Below are positions 17,559-27,204 of a stretch of DNA of 47,674 nucleotides, one piece after another (position 1 is the stretch's first letter; every line of letters begins with the position of its first letter). This stretch comes from CAZZCN01 sp964652975 (GTDB lineage: Bacteria; Bacillota; Clostridia; Saccharofermentanales; UBA5734): the NCBI GenBank assembly GCA_964652975.1, contig CAZZCN010000014.1, forward strand, positions 1-47,674. The letters run 5' to 3'. The notes below the pieces were generated by a model. That model did no database searches. It was not told where the DNA came from and saw only the letters and a program-made list of their open reading frames with translations. The position numbers and the translations under genes were made by a program.

Positions 17559-19526
17559 TTACCCGGCGGCTATTCTTATAAGCTCCAGACGGTTTTTCAT
17601 TAATTCAGAACTGGTTCTTTCAAACTGAGTGCTCCATTTTACTGACTTGTTGGCTATTTCACTTGTTTTTGCAGCATCTCTCTTATAAGCAAGCTGGAGT
17701 AATTCATAATCCTCCCAACCATCTCTGACAGCAGATGATCTGACACCGTCAAGAACACCAAGATTTGCATAATCAGGGTAGACCAGCCAGGCATCCATTG
17801 CTGCATTTGGACACGACATATCCTTGAAAGGCTCCATAGGCGATACATTTCCGTATACCCAGTAGTTCCAAGCCCAATGCAGGTAACCGCCTAACTTTTG
17901 CTGATAGCAATACCATCCTATTATTCTTGTACTAATTAACGGAAAGTCACCTATTCTAGACATGCTCCGTCCTTGTGGATTGACACAGGTATAAGTCCAG
18001 ACATCTGTAGCTGTATTGTTGACATTTTGATATGCAACCCTTTTGGCATCATAGTTGTCCACTTGTGGAACCATGATATCCAGAGAACCTTCGAATCTGG
18101 GATATAAATCACTTCCCGCGTCTATTGTCCTTACTCCGGGCATAAGCTGATGTATAAGTTTATATGCCTTCTCAATTTGTTTTCTCTGTACCTCAGCATG
18201 ACATTCATCTGCGACATGCTGTAGCCAAAGTTTGTCCCACCCCTTTGTCTTTAAGTGCTGATAAAGAGCTGGTAATAATTGATTCAGATGTTTGTCTGAG
18301 GCTGGCGTGTCGGAAAACACCCATTTTGTATCGACCTTTCCGCCATTATTGTAAAACACCCAGGTATCACATGAATTTGTGGGGAAATCTTTAGGTGTCG
18401 GGTTGATGTACCAGTCCTTGTCAAAAAGATGCTGTCCTTCAAGATACTTTATTGAACCGTATGTAAGATAAGTTGATACATATTTGTCGAATTTAGTCCA
18501 GTTAAATGAGTAGGTACCGTCTGAGTTTACTTTCATATCCGGTTTCAATAAATAATCCAATGGAACATAAATGGTATTCTGTCTTTGCTTTTTCATTGCT
18601 ATCGCATTGTTTTTTTGTACTGTCCAGAAATTTGCATTAAAATCCTTCGCACTGTAAAATGTCTCATTCATGACATCCATATTGCCACCGGTGAATATTC
18701 CCATATTGGTAAAAGCAGTATATGAAAATTGAGAATCTTTAGGGTCGGGAATTGTTACGTTATAAACATTTACTGTCAGAGGTAATACTCTATCTCCTTG
18801 CGAGGAGGAGATTATGACTTCATAATTATACGATCCGCTTGCAGAGCTCTTGGTAGTTCCGGCTTCTATATATGCCGAAGCGCATTTATTCTTTGTAACA
18901 TCACCGATTGTACTTGACTTTTTATAATATTCAGGGAAGTCATTAGGCGAAGTGTTTCGCATGTAATTTTTGTCAATCATAAAACTGGTGTTTGAGTTAT
19001 ATACATATCCGATAGCATAGGCTTTAACGGATGGAGCTTTAGCGGTAATTGGTTTGATGGTTACCTTGACATTCGACAGATCAGACCCTGCGGATTTTAT
19101 TCCAAGGTTTACACCTTCAAACTCATTTTTGACAAGATTGATTTCAATTTTGTCTGATTTGGCGGAAGGAGCAACGCTGTTTTCAAATATGTCTGTCAAT
19201 GAATCTGTGACCCAAATCGATACCGAGGAGCTCAACGGTTTGGAAACCGGTGTTGTCGTTCTGGAAGAAGCTGCAGTCGAATTTCCTGTTGTACTGGATT
19301 TATCAGAAGAACCGGTTACAGCAGTAGAAGAAGCACCTTTACTTGAACTTGAACTTTGCATGTTCGAACCTCCCTGGCTTTCAGATATCGAGTATGATGA
19401 ACTGTTGTCACTTATTACGGTTGAAGAATCGCCTGAATCGTTCTTGCAGCCAATCAAAAACAGTATGCTTGCTGTTACCAGTAATGCCATTAGGCGATAA
19501 AATAATAATTTTTTTTCTCTTTTCAC
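17559..19526 (-). CDS. Membrane-anchored GH123/DUF4091-type glycosidase lipoprotein
   Basis: This protein has 655 residues and starts at a GTG (19524-19526) with TTGAGGT just upstream. The lipobox FLIGC at about residue 27 makes it a lipoprotein. A low-complexity Ser/Thr/Gly linker (about 30-100) spaces the enzyme from the membrane. Then come the GH123-type N-terminal sandwich (about 100-260) and the DUF4091 barrel with the Asp-Glu pair in HVADECH (about residue 438), WTYTCVNPQG, LGGYLHWAWN, and the terminal signature SSAVRDGWEDYELL. The barrel is close to that of the dockerin protein at 1749-5885. It probably processes oligosaccharides at the cell surface before uptake. Gene order (surface binder, this enzyme, binding protein) supports that. 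The substrate is not shown by sequence; GH123 precedent suggests beta-N-acetylgalactosaminides. Confidence 0.92.
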   Translation of the reverse strand: MKREKKLLFYRLMALLVTASILFLIGCKNDSGDSSTVISDNSSSYSISESQGGSNMQSSSSSKGASSTAVTGSSDKSSTTGNSTAASSRTTTPVSKPLSSSVSIWVTDSLTDIFENSVAPSAKSDKIEINLVKNEFEGVNLGIKSAGSDLSNVKVTIKPITAKAPSVKAYAIGYVYNSNTSFMIDKNYMRNTSPNDFPEYYKKSSTIGDVTKNKCASAYIEAGTTKSSASGSYNYEVIISSSQGDRVLPLTVNVYNVTIPDPKDSQFSYTAFTNMGIFTGGNMDVMNETFYSAKDFNANFWTVQKNNAIAMKKQRQNTIYVPLDYLLKPDMKVNSDGTYSFNWTKFDKYVSTYLTYGSIKYLEGQHLFDKDWYINPTPKDFPTNSCDTWVFYNNGGKVDTKWVFSDTPASDKHLNQLLPALYQHLKTKGWDKLWLQHVADECHAEVQRKQIEKAYKLIHQLMPGVRTIDAGSDLYPRFEGSLDIMVPQVDNYDAKRVAYQNVNNTATDVWTYTCVNPQGRSMSRIGDFPLISTRIIGWYCYQQKLGGYLHWAWNYWVYGNVSPMEPFKDMSCPNAAMDAWLVYPDYANLGVLDGVRSSAVRDGWEDYELLQLAYKRDAAKTSEIANKSVKWSTQFERTSSELMKNRLELIRIAAG

Positions 19527-19614
19527 AATTTTTACCTCAATTAGTTGGTATTTTAAATTATATAAACTTTATTGTCCGCACAATACAATTTTATGCTATC
19601 ACTCACATGTCTTT

Positions 19615-22600
19615 CTATTGTCTGACCCTTTTTCTTGAAAGGAATACAGATACACTGGCGAGACTTAACAGGGCAAACATAACCAGAGGCAGGAGTGTAT
19701 CTCCTGTAGCCGGACTGACATCATCTATGTCTGGATCTGATGCCAATTGATAATATCCTAGTGTACCGGTTACAAAGGATGCATACCCTTCTCTTATAGC
19801 CCCGACCGTGCAAAGTTTCGTTTTTTCATCTGTAAGGTTTGCCGCTTTAAGTTTGTTGGGATTTACTATTGATGTTGTTAATGCGATTGTAATGTTTCCA
19901 GGGAGTTTTTCAACAACAGTTTCTCCATATATGAATTGTAACCTATATGTCTGACCCTCGGCCATGAGGTTTTGTCCGTTGATGAATTCACCTAATGTGT
20001 TTGATTCTGAAGGGATAAATCGTATTTTCATATCCTGTGTACCCTTGAAAATCTCATTTGCAAGTGCATCAGGTATCAGAATATATCCACCGGTAAACTG
20101 TAATTTAATGTCCTTGTCCCCTGCAGCCATAAGCTCAACAACATCACCCTTGATTAGAATGTCCTTGTCCGTTTCTGCATAAGTGAATTCGTCGTTAAGT
20201 GTCAAAACAGCCTCTATTGTGCCCATATCGATTACAAGGGGTAGATAATTCAGGTTCTCGTTGTTTGAAGGATCGAGATCTGCATCGTAATCTCCAATAC
20301 TCATGACAACCGGAGCAATTGCAATGTCGTTGTACCATTGATTTGAAATGTTGCCTTGTGTATGGATTCTAAGCTGTGAACCTTCCTTCATTGCAAGTGT
20401 TATAGTCGGGAAATCAACATAGGTGGTTTCTGCAGTTAATGAAACGCTATCGGCGTTTGCGGGCCATACCTTTGTTCCGTCTTTTGTAATCCAGATTTTT
20501 ATCGGTTCCAGATTATTTGTTATTGAAGACTGGAACATTTTGATTTTATTGAAAGCGTCCTGGGGTTTTAAAATATATGTGGAATCCTGAGGTGCTACAA
20601 ATGTCAAGGCTCCAATTGGGTTTTTGTTTGCCGGAAGGTCACCTGCGTTAAGACCTGCTACCAATGTTCCATCAAGCTGCTGAATACATAAGTTTGGAGT
20701 TGCATTTGATGTAAGCACATATCCTATCCATCCATTATCGTTGATGTATTTTGTCTGACCTGCAGGTTCGTATTTATCAGCTCCGTTGACATCTGCGGCT
20801 ATTCCGGAATAAGTGTACTGCCATTGCCAAATCCAGTTGCTCATGTCAACGCTGACAAATGCGTTCTCTTTTCCGTTTCTTACCTCGTTGATTTTACCTG
20901 TAAGGTATTCTATTGCATCGTATTTCTTACCGACAAGAATTGTAATGTTTGATACGTTTGAATCGAGCTTGCCATCATTTGCTTTGTATGTGAATTTTAC
21001 CTGACCTACAAAATTATCAGGTGCGTTATATGTAAATTCACCGGTAGAATTATTTATCTGACAGGTTCCAGAACCCGGATTTGTTACAAGCTGGTATGTC
21101 AAGGCATCACCGTTGTTGTCTTTGGATATAAACTTCTGTGTAACTGATTTTCCTGACTCTACAAAGGTATGAACATCCAGTGTTTTAGGTGCTTCATTAA
21201 CTGTAGAGATGGCAGTCTGCTCAATGACAGGATATAAGAACAGAAGATTTTCCCATGTCATTACATCGCCGGCTATGCATTCGAATCTTACTATATCGTC
21301 TGCGATAAGATTCAAATCATTTATTGTCGGCATGGTAATCGAAGGATTGTTAGCTGTAAGAGAGGCGAATTCACCGCTTGTCGGCCATATTTTCTGACCA
21401 TTGACTGTTATCTTGAATCCAACCGGCTGGTCTTCCTTGCCTGCATAGTACCCATTATTGATATAATTTTCATGGATTCTGACTTTGTTATAAGCATCTG
21501 ATTTTGCTCTGATTTTATAAGTACCGGAAGCGGGAGCCACAAAGGCAAGTGCAACCTTGGAATTTTTTGCCTGCGGGCTAAGAATCAGGGGATCTATCGG
21601 AGCGGTTTTACCATCGGATTGAAAACCTATATTAGGTGTTGTACCGGTACCGTCCATGTACATTACAAAGTCGGGATTAGCAGCAGTTCTGTCAGAAGAC
21701 CATTTCATTGCTGTCACTTTAGTGAAATTACGGTAATCCTCGTTGACAAGTGCGACTTGTGCAAGCCATGGATTAACCCCGGTATATGGAATTGTTACAT
21801 CAACCTTCTCACCTAGAGCTGCTATGCTTTGAAGTCTTAACTGAGAAGGGTCAAAGACTACCGAACCGGGAATTGTAATATTAATAATAACTGTAGCGAC
21901 TGCAGAGTCAATTTTCCCGTCATTAACCTTGAATGTAAAGGTATCCTGACCATCATATCCAACTGCAGGGGTATAGGTAAATGACCCGTTGGTCTGTAGA
22001 TTTAAAGAACCGTGTGATGCATTATCTACAACAATAAACTGCAGAGGGTCATTGTCAAGATCTGAGGCGGTAACTTCTCCGCTTAGCTGTATTCCGGCTT
22101 GCGCGCTTATCGTTTTTGTACTTGCTGTCGGTGCATGATTAACCGGGGGCTGACCAGTCACATCTTCAATAATCGGATAGTAGAACATACAATTAATCCA
22201 GCCTAGGTTATTGTCGTTTATATTTTCAAATCTTATAATATCCCCTGCAACAAGGCTTATATTTTCGATAGAAGGAAAAGCTGCGGACGGGTTTAGTGAT
22301 GAGAGTTCCAAAGCAGCGGAATTAGCCGGCCAGATTTTCTGACCGTTCTTACTTATCAAAAATTTCTGTACAACACTTTCATTGCCTTTATAATAACCAC
22401 CTGCAACATAGCTGTTCGGAAGTTTTATATCTGTAAAATTTTCGTTTGGTTTGATAGTATAACTTCCTGTTTTGGGAACTATAAAAGCAAGAGCCATCTT
22501 GGCACCATTGGTATCAACAGAAGTATTAACCGGCTGAAGTCCTCCAAGTCCTTGAAATCCTATATATCCATTGGCACTTAAAGCAGAATCAAGGAAAAGA

Positions 22601-22887
22601 ACCATGTCAGGATTTGAAACTCCTCCGCCCCATTCAATACCCTTGACTTCGGGGGCGTTCCTATAATTTTCACCATTATATGACAACTGTGGCACCCATG
22701 GAGATGTTGCTGTATATGGAATTTTAGCAAGAGATCCGTTCATTGTGGTAAGAGCATGGGTTCGCAAGGCTGCTGGATCAAAACTGACTGGTGTCAATGG
22801 TTCAGCCAACGTAATTACATTGGTAACAAGGCTCATAGTCAGTAAGATGCTAACTGTTACAACAATTGAAACTATTCTTTTTATCAT
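19615..22887 (-). CDS. Sortase-anchored surface protein with three IWP modules and two cadherin/Ig-like domains
   Basis: This 1090-residue protein has a signal peptide (about 1-28) and three copies of the ~200-residue IWP module (about 50-240, 360-555 and 670-865; motifs QKIWPANS, QKIWPTSG, TKVWPANA). Two cadherin/VCBS-like Ig domains separate them, each with a FTFKVNDGK or FTYKANDGK-type ending. A further domain of about 180 residues precedes the C-terminus. The end reads SPATGD, a hydrophobic stretch (LLPLVMFALLSLASVSVFL) and RKRVRQ, which is a sortase sorting signal of the xPxTG kind. The protein should be covalently attached to the wall. It has no catalytic motif. Its position directly before the lipoprotein glycosidase, and its sharing of modules with the dockerin enzyme, suggest glycan capture at the surface. 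GGAGG precedes the ATG by about ten bases. Confidence 0.9.
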   Translation of the reverse strand: MIKRIVSIVVTVSILLTMSLVTNVITLAEPLTPVSFDPAALRTHALTTMNGSLAKIPYTATSPWVPQLSYNGENYRNAPEVKGIEWGGGVSNPDMVLFLDSALSANGYIGFQGLGGLQPVNTSVDTNGAKMALAFIVPKTGSYTIKPNENFTDIKLPNSYVAGGYYKGNESVVQKFLISKNGQKIWPANSAALELSSLNPSAAFPSIENISLVAGDIIRFENINDNNLGWINCMFYYPIIEDVTGQPPVNHAPTASTKTISAQAGIQLSGEVTASDLDNDPLQFIVVDNASHGSLNLQTNGSFTYTPAVGYDGQDTFTFKVNDGKIDSAVATVIINITIPGSVVFDPSQLRLQSIAALGEKVDVTIPYTGVNPWLAQVALVNEDYRNFTKVTAMKWSSDRTAANPDFVMYMDGTGTTPNIGFQSDGKTAPIDPLILSPQAKNSKVALAFVAPASGTYKIRAKSDAYNKVRIHENYINNGYYAGKEDQPVGFKITVNGQKIWPTSGEFASLTANNPSITMPTINDLNLIADDIVRFECIAGDVMTWENLLFLYPVIEQTAISTVNEAPKTLDVHTFVESGKSVTQKFISKDNNGDALTYQLVTNPGSGTCQINNSTGEFTYNAPDNFVGQVKFTYKANDGKLDSNVSNITILVGKKYDAIEYLTGKINEVRNGKENAFVSVDMSNWIWQWQYTYSGIAADVNGADKYEPAGQTKYINDNGWIGYVLTSNATPNLCIQQLDGTLVAGLNAGDLPANKNPIGALTFVAPQDSTYILKPQDAFNKIKMFQSSITNNLEPIKIWITKDGTKVWPANADSVSLTAETTYVDFPTITLAMKEGSQLRIHTQGNISNQWYNDIAIAPVVMSIGDYDADLDPSNNENLNYLPLVIDMGTIEAVLTLNDEFTYAETDKDILIKGDVVELMAAGDKDIKLQFTGGYILIPDALANEIFKGTQDMKIRFIPSESNTLGEFINGQNLMAEGQTYRLQFIYGETVVEKLPGNITIALTTSIVNPNKLKAANLTDEKTKLCTVGAIREGYASFVTGTLGYYQLASDPDIDDVSPATGDTLLPLVMFALLSLASVSVFLSRKRVRQ

Positions 22888-23014
22888 AATCTAAAATCCT
22901 CCATGAATATTATTCTATATCTATCTTAACTATTTTATGGTCTATCAACAATAAATATTTTTATGTTCATATGTAATATTTTTAGGGAGTGCAGGATTTT
23001 CTTATCAGAAATAA

Positions 23015-23998
23015 TCATCCTACAATACCTGTTCTTTCGATTCCTTCAGTAAAATATTTCTGACCTACTGAGAAAAGAAGCAACAGCGGTGCTACAACAA
23101 TCAATGCTCCGGCCTGAACCAAGACCTGGACATACATCATAATATCCGTTCCTGTCCCCGCCTCCGATAAAAATCTTTCAAGAGTACCTCTCAGCATAGC
23201 CAGAGAGACAGCCAACGTCAGCTTGGTTGTGCTGAGTATCGAAGATACAAAATAGTCATTATAGTGCCATACAAAACTGAACATCAGGACTGTGATCATA
23301 CCCGGAATTGCATTAGGCATCATTATCTTGAAAAATGTCTGTGTAAAGCCGCATCCGTCTATCAGGGCTGAATCGTCAAGCTCCCTCGGCAGGCTTCTAT
23401 AATATTGTCTAAATATATAAATGAACAGTCCGGAACGAAATCCCATTCCAACAAGACTTTGAATTATAAAAGGAAACGGAGTGTCAATAAGGTTCATTAC
23501 AGACAGGTTGTTGTTAAACAATCCAAGTAAATTTGAAATAACAGGAATAGAGAAAAATCTAAACTCGATAAACAGCGGTATTATATATGTCTGAGGTGGA
23601 ACAATAATAGAAAAAATCACTATCGAAAACCAGAATTTCTTTAATGGAAAATTAAATCTCGCAAATCCATACCCGACGAAGCTGCAGACCAAGGCTTGCA
23701 GGATGGCCGAAGGCAGGCTTATTGAAAACGAATATAGGAGAGCCTTGAAATAATGTATACGCTCCACAACTACAAAAATATTATCCAAAGTCCAGTTTCT
23801 TGTTATCCATACTATTGACATGTCGGCAAAGTCGGCTTTACCTCTGAATGCTGATACAACCATGAAAAGCAATGGATATATGAGCATGAATTCCAACCCT
23901 ATCAGAATGGCAAATCTGAGGATTTTCCAGGAAAGTGTGCTTGTCTTTTTATATAATATCTTGACATTGTCTATTGAATTAAGTCCGTTCTTGTTCAT
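23015..23998 (-). CDS. Carbohydrate ABC transporter permease (MalG-like)
   Basis: This 327-residue membrane protein has about six transmembrane segments and the cytoplasmic coupling loop RELDDSALIDGCGFTQTF, followed by KIMMPNAIPG, the EAA-type motif that docks the ATPase. It is the inner-membrane partner of the 304-residue permease encoded 13 bases upstream (24012-24926), and together they form one importer channel. AAAGGAG lies eight bases before the ATG. No ATP-binding subunit gene is found anywhere in the window, so a shared ATPase encoded elsewhere (MsmX type) is inferred. The best candidate binding protein is that at 15986-17479, which lies downstream in the same series. The ligand is unknown. 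Confidence 0.93.
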   Translation of the reverse strand: MNKNGLNSIDNVKILYKKTSTLSWKILRFAILIGLEFMLIYPLLFMVVSAFRGKADFADMSIVWITRNWTLDNIFVVVERIHYFKALLYSFSISLPSAILQALVCSFVGYGFARFNFPLKKFWFSIVIFSIIVPPQTYIIPLFIEFRFFSIPVISNLLGLFNNNLSVMNLIDTPFPFIIQSLVGMGFRSGLFIYIFRQYYRSLPRELDDSALIDGCGFTQTFFKIMMPNAIPGMITVLMFSFVWHYNDYFVSSILSTTKLTLAVSLAMLRGTLERFLSEAGTGTDIMMYVQVLVQAGALIVVAPLLLLFSVGQKYFTEGIERTGIVG

Positions 23999-24011
23999 CA
24001 GGCTACTCCTT

Positions 24012-24926
24012 TTATCGTTCGATATTCACTACACGTCTTGATATCGCAAGTGAAACGACACCAATCAGCAAAAGCACAAATACAAAGTAGACAACGGCAA
24101 GTGTTGTGCTGTATGAATAATGTATTTCTGTAAAATATTTCGAGACTTTCTGCATTACAGGATTCAAATAGTATGTGAATGAATCAATGATTGAATAAAC
24201 AGCATTTAAAAGAACAAACGGCGAAACCAGCGGGAAGGTAACCTTCCAGAATATCTGCCATCCTGTCGCCCCTTCAACATTACTTACTTCATAAAGCTGC
24301 TTGGGAATTGATTGCAGACCGCCCAGAAAAAGGAAAATCTCAACTCCGGATTTCCATATGATATCAAGAATTTGTCCAACCATTGAAGAGAGTTGTGCGA
24401 TAATCCTTGGATCGATGTTCAGGTTTCCCAGGGCCATTTGCAAGGTTGCTGTTTGAAATATGCTGTTATCACCGCTTTGTGCAACTGAACTTACAAAAAG
24501 ATCCTCTTTAAATACCGCCATTAAAATTCCGGAAGATACAATTATCGGTATTGCGAAAATGGTCCTCGACATGGCACGTCCTACAAATGACTGATTCAAT
24601 AGAATCGCTATAAAAAGACTTACAGTTACAATCAGAAATGATTCTGCCAATGTAGTCCAAAGGGAGGTTGCAATGAGTCTTATCGATTCAGGATCCTCTA
24701 AAAACACAGCAATCAGGTTTTTGTTTCCGGCATATTGGAAAGAAACTTTTTCACCGATTTCAATATTGTTGAAGATATAAAAAACGGCTTGAACCATTGG
24801 AATGAAAAAGAATGATATCACACCTATTATCCAAGGCAGAATAAACCAGTAGCCGGCGTATTTCTTCTTGGTTTCATACGATGAAAAGATTTTGAAATTT
24901 CTAAAATCAATTTGTTTCAAACTCAT
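24012..24926 (-). CDS. Carbohydrate ABC transporter permease (MalF/UgpA-like)
   Basis: This 304-residue membrane protein of the binding-protein-dependent transport family has an N-terminal GYWFILPWIIGVISFFFIP typical of MalF-like subunits. Its coupling loop is KQLYEVSNVEGATGWQIF, followed by KVTFPLVSPF. The protein has about six membrane spans. It pairs with the MalG-like permease that begins 13 bases downstream. It starts 13 bases after the DUF5696 gene, so the three are very likely co-transcribed and perhaps functionally coupled. A weak AGGATG ribosome site precedes the ATG. Confidence 0.92.
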   Translation of the reverse strand: MSLKQIDFRNFKIFSSYETKKKYAGYWFILPWIIGVISFFFIPMVQAVFYIFNNIEIGEKVSFQYAGNKNLIAVFLEDPESIRLIATSLWTTLAESFLIVTVSLFIAILLNQSFVGRAMSRTIFAIPIIVSSGILMAVFKEDLFVSSVAQSGDNSIFQTATLQMALGNLNIDPRIIAQLSSMVGQILDIIWKSGVEIFLFLGGLQSIPKQLYEVSNVEGATGWQIFWKVTFPLVSPFVLLNAVYSIIDSFTYYLNPVMQKVSKYFTEIHYSYSTTLAVVYFVFVLLLIGVVSLAISRRVVNIER

Positions 24927-24939
24927 ATTTTATCACATC

Positions 24940-27177
24940 CTAATAATTACTTTTGCTATATCCCATAGCAGGAATAACAATGTTTTCGAAGTTGAAGTCC
25001 TTGTCATTATAGTTAACGTATATGTATGTTTTGTTTGAATAAGTGATTTTTTTGACACCAGGTGCCAAAACCTCATAATTTACAATTGTGCATGATTCAA
25101 CATCCTTTAAGACACTTTCGATTAGAGTATATGCATCATTTGCCGCTTCTTTCCATGTGTCAAACCGGGATGCATTCTGTTCGTAAAGAGTCGTCTCCGA
25201 TATTTCTTCATAAGGAGCATACATGAAGCTAAAAGAAGGTGAAGATCCTGATTCAATGGCCCTTAGAAGACTTTCCATGTAATTTCCGTAATAGTTGAGG
25301 GGTGGTGTTGAATATTTTGCCGCACCATGTAAAACCATTTGCAGAAAAGGTACATCAGCATCACACAAAACGAATTGCGACGAGTATATCGGCATGTCTT
25401 GAAATGTTTCAACATAAGGCCATGCATAACCGTTGGGCGCTTGCGCCATTACTTTCTTCTTTGATGAAATGTCAGAGTAACTTTTAATAAAAGCATCTTT
25501 ACTTTCATTCATAGTAAATATGTTGCTGCCTTGAGATGAGTAGATGGCTTGAACACCGGTTGATATTCCGAAGTTATTGATATTATTACTGTCAAGGGAT
25601 TTGACAATGCCTTTTGATATCCAATGCATTCTGTCTGGTACTATAAGGTACCTTGAAGGGATTCTTGCATTTTTATCACCGGTGCTGTACAGAAAGTCTG
25701 ATATTTTGATTTTTTTGTTTGACAGTCCTAATGCAGTATCCCGGCTTACTGATATCCCGTTTCCACTTCTGATGAATTCCATTACTTCAAATTCAGGATA
25801 AATTTGTACGTTTTTACTTTTAGTGTATAAACTGTTGAAATCTTTTAGCCTTCCTAATGAGGAATCAAGTTGCATTTTGGTATCTATCTTGTTATAGAAT
25901 GCTCCGTTTGCATTGAATCCCTTATACATTATCTCCATTGATTTTATATTCTTCTCGAAATAGCCGATAATCTTTGATAATTCATTAACACTTGTCAAAG
26001 GTTTGATATCTTCATAGACTATTCCGGCTATCTGTTTTTTGTCTTTGATACCTGCAGTGACATCCATAAACAGACTGAGCTTTGTGTCTGTGGGTTTCAT
26101 TCCTTTGGTAATAAGATAATCCCTGTATTTGCGAGCCATCCCTGCAAGCGTGGATTCGTCTGCGTCCAAAAGACAATAGCGCACTTCGAAATTCTGCACC
26201 TCTCTGCGTTTTGACGAAACCAGAACAGTGTTTGCCGCCCATGTCCTGTCCAGCTTTACTATCTGATCCGATGTTCTGAATGTAAAATTAAATCTGCATG
26301 TATTATAACTTGACTGAACTCCTGAAGTTAAAGCGGAAATAGTCGATCCAGCCTCTCCGCTTGTCGCAAGAGCATAAAATCCATGCAATGGCTTATTATC
26401 AGAATCCATAAAATTCATTCCAAAAAAAGGAATCAGGCACGGCTGCATCTTTGCTCTTTTGCTTTCCATTTTTTTAGCTGAATCACTGCCGTAAACATTT
26501 AGCAAAACCTCCCCGCTGCCTGCTTTTCCATTGTTAAAATTGATAATCGCACCGGAACCGTCAGGTACAAAAATGTAGCCATTGTCCTTTATTCCGGATG
26601 CTCCCATAAATGGCAGCAGAGATATCTGCAAAAGGCGGTTTTTCTTTGACTCTACAATTTTGTCTACTTCAATTCCCGCAACTATTCCGGTGTCAATAAG
26701 ACTGTATCTGACAGGCACTGTAAATCCCTCGTCTCTGAAATCATAAACGACTACAACTGCATCCTTGTCCTTGAATATACTGTACCATCCGTTTGATACA
26801 CAGCTGGAATATGAGTTTAGTTCATTTTGCTGTCCGGTTTCGTCAACATAATAGAGAAGAAGCTGTGAGAGGATTCTCGTTCGGTTAATGCCTTTTATAA
26901 TCTTGTCGTTTTGGTAGTCTTCGGGATTGCTGGTCAACATGGTAACATTATTCCGGGCAATACTAATGGCGGCATTTTCACTGTTGATAAATATTTTCAG
27001 ATCGTTATGAACCAGTAGAGGTTCGCTGGTTGCAGATATCTTCTGACCATATGCTATATTTTTACTATTAGTTACAGAATTATCAACATTTTTCTTATTA
27101 TTGAGCGTGAAAATCAACCCGGTTATCATACCGGCTATGATTAACAGCACTATTATTGTCAAGACAACCTTTTTCAT
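24940..27177 (-). CDS. DUF5696-type membrane-anchored protein
   Basis: This 745-residue protein begins at the ATG at 27177 (GGAGG seven bases upstream); a TTG two codons earlier is in frame. One N-terminal hydrophobic segment (about 5-26) anchors it, with the rest outside. From memory the sequence matches the DUF5696 group that accompanies sugar permeases and YIP1-family proteins in Paenibacillus-type operons. Visible features include GYIFVPDGSGAIINFNNGK (about 205), YRDYLITKGMKP (about 345) and a C-terminal half reminiscent of a TIM barrel glycosidase (YPEFEVMEFI, MHWISKGIVKSLDS, QDMPIYSSQFVLCDADVPFLQMVLHG). It might be an extracytoplasmic glycosidase or a transporter accessory; no catalytic residues can be named. 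It lies 27 bases after the YIP1 gene. Confidence 0.75.
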   Translation of the reverse strand: MKKVVLTIIVLLIIAGMITGLIFTLNNKKNVDNSVTNSKNIAYGQKISATSEPLLVHNDLKIFINSENAAISIARNNVTMLTSNPEDYQNDKIIKGINRTRILSQLLLYYVDETGQQNELNSYSSCVSNGWYSIFKDKDAVVVVYDFRDEGFTVPVRYSLIDTGIVAGIEVDKIVESKKNRLLQISLLPFMGASGIKDNGYIFVPDGSGAIINFNNGKAGSGEVLLNVYGSDSAKKMESKRAKMQPCLIPFFGMNFMDSDNKPLHGFYALATSGEAGSTISALTSGVQSSYNTCRFNFTFRTSDQIVKLDRTWAANTVLVSSKRREVQNFEVRYCLLDADESTLAGMARKYRDYLITKGMKPTDTKLSLFMDVTAGIKDKKQIAGIVYEDIKPLTSVNELSKIIGYFEKNIKSMEIMYKGFNANGAFYNKIDTKMQLDSSLGRLKDFNSLYTKSKNVQIYPEFEVMEFIRSGNGISVSRDTALGLSNKKIKISDFLYSTGDKNARIPSRYLIVPDRMHWISKGIVKSLDSNNINNFGISTGVQAIYSSQGSNIFTMNESKDAFIKSYSDISSKKKVMAQAPNGYAWPYVETFQDMPIYSSQFVLCDADVPFLQMVLHGAAKYSTPPLNYYGNYMESLLRAIESGSSPSFSFMYAPYEEISETTLYEQNASRFDTWKEAANDAYTLIESVLKDVESCTIVNYEVLAPGVKKITYSNKTYIYVNYNDKDFNFENIVIPAMGYSKSNY

Positions 27178-27204
27178 TACCAAACCTCCGTTAAAATAAC
27201 TGAC

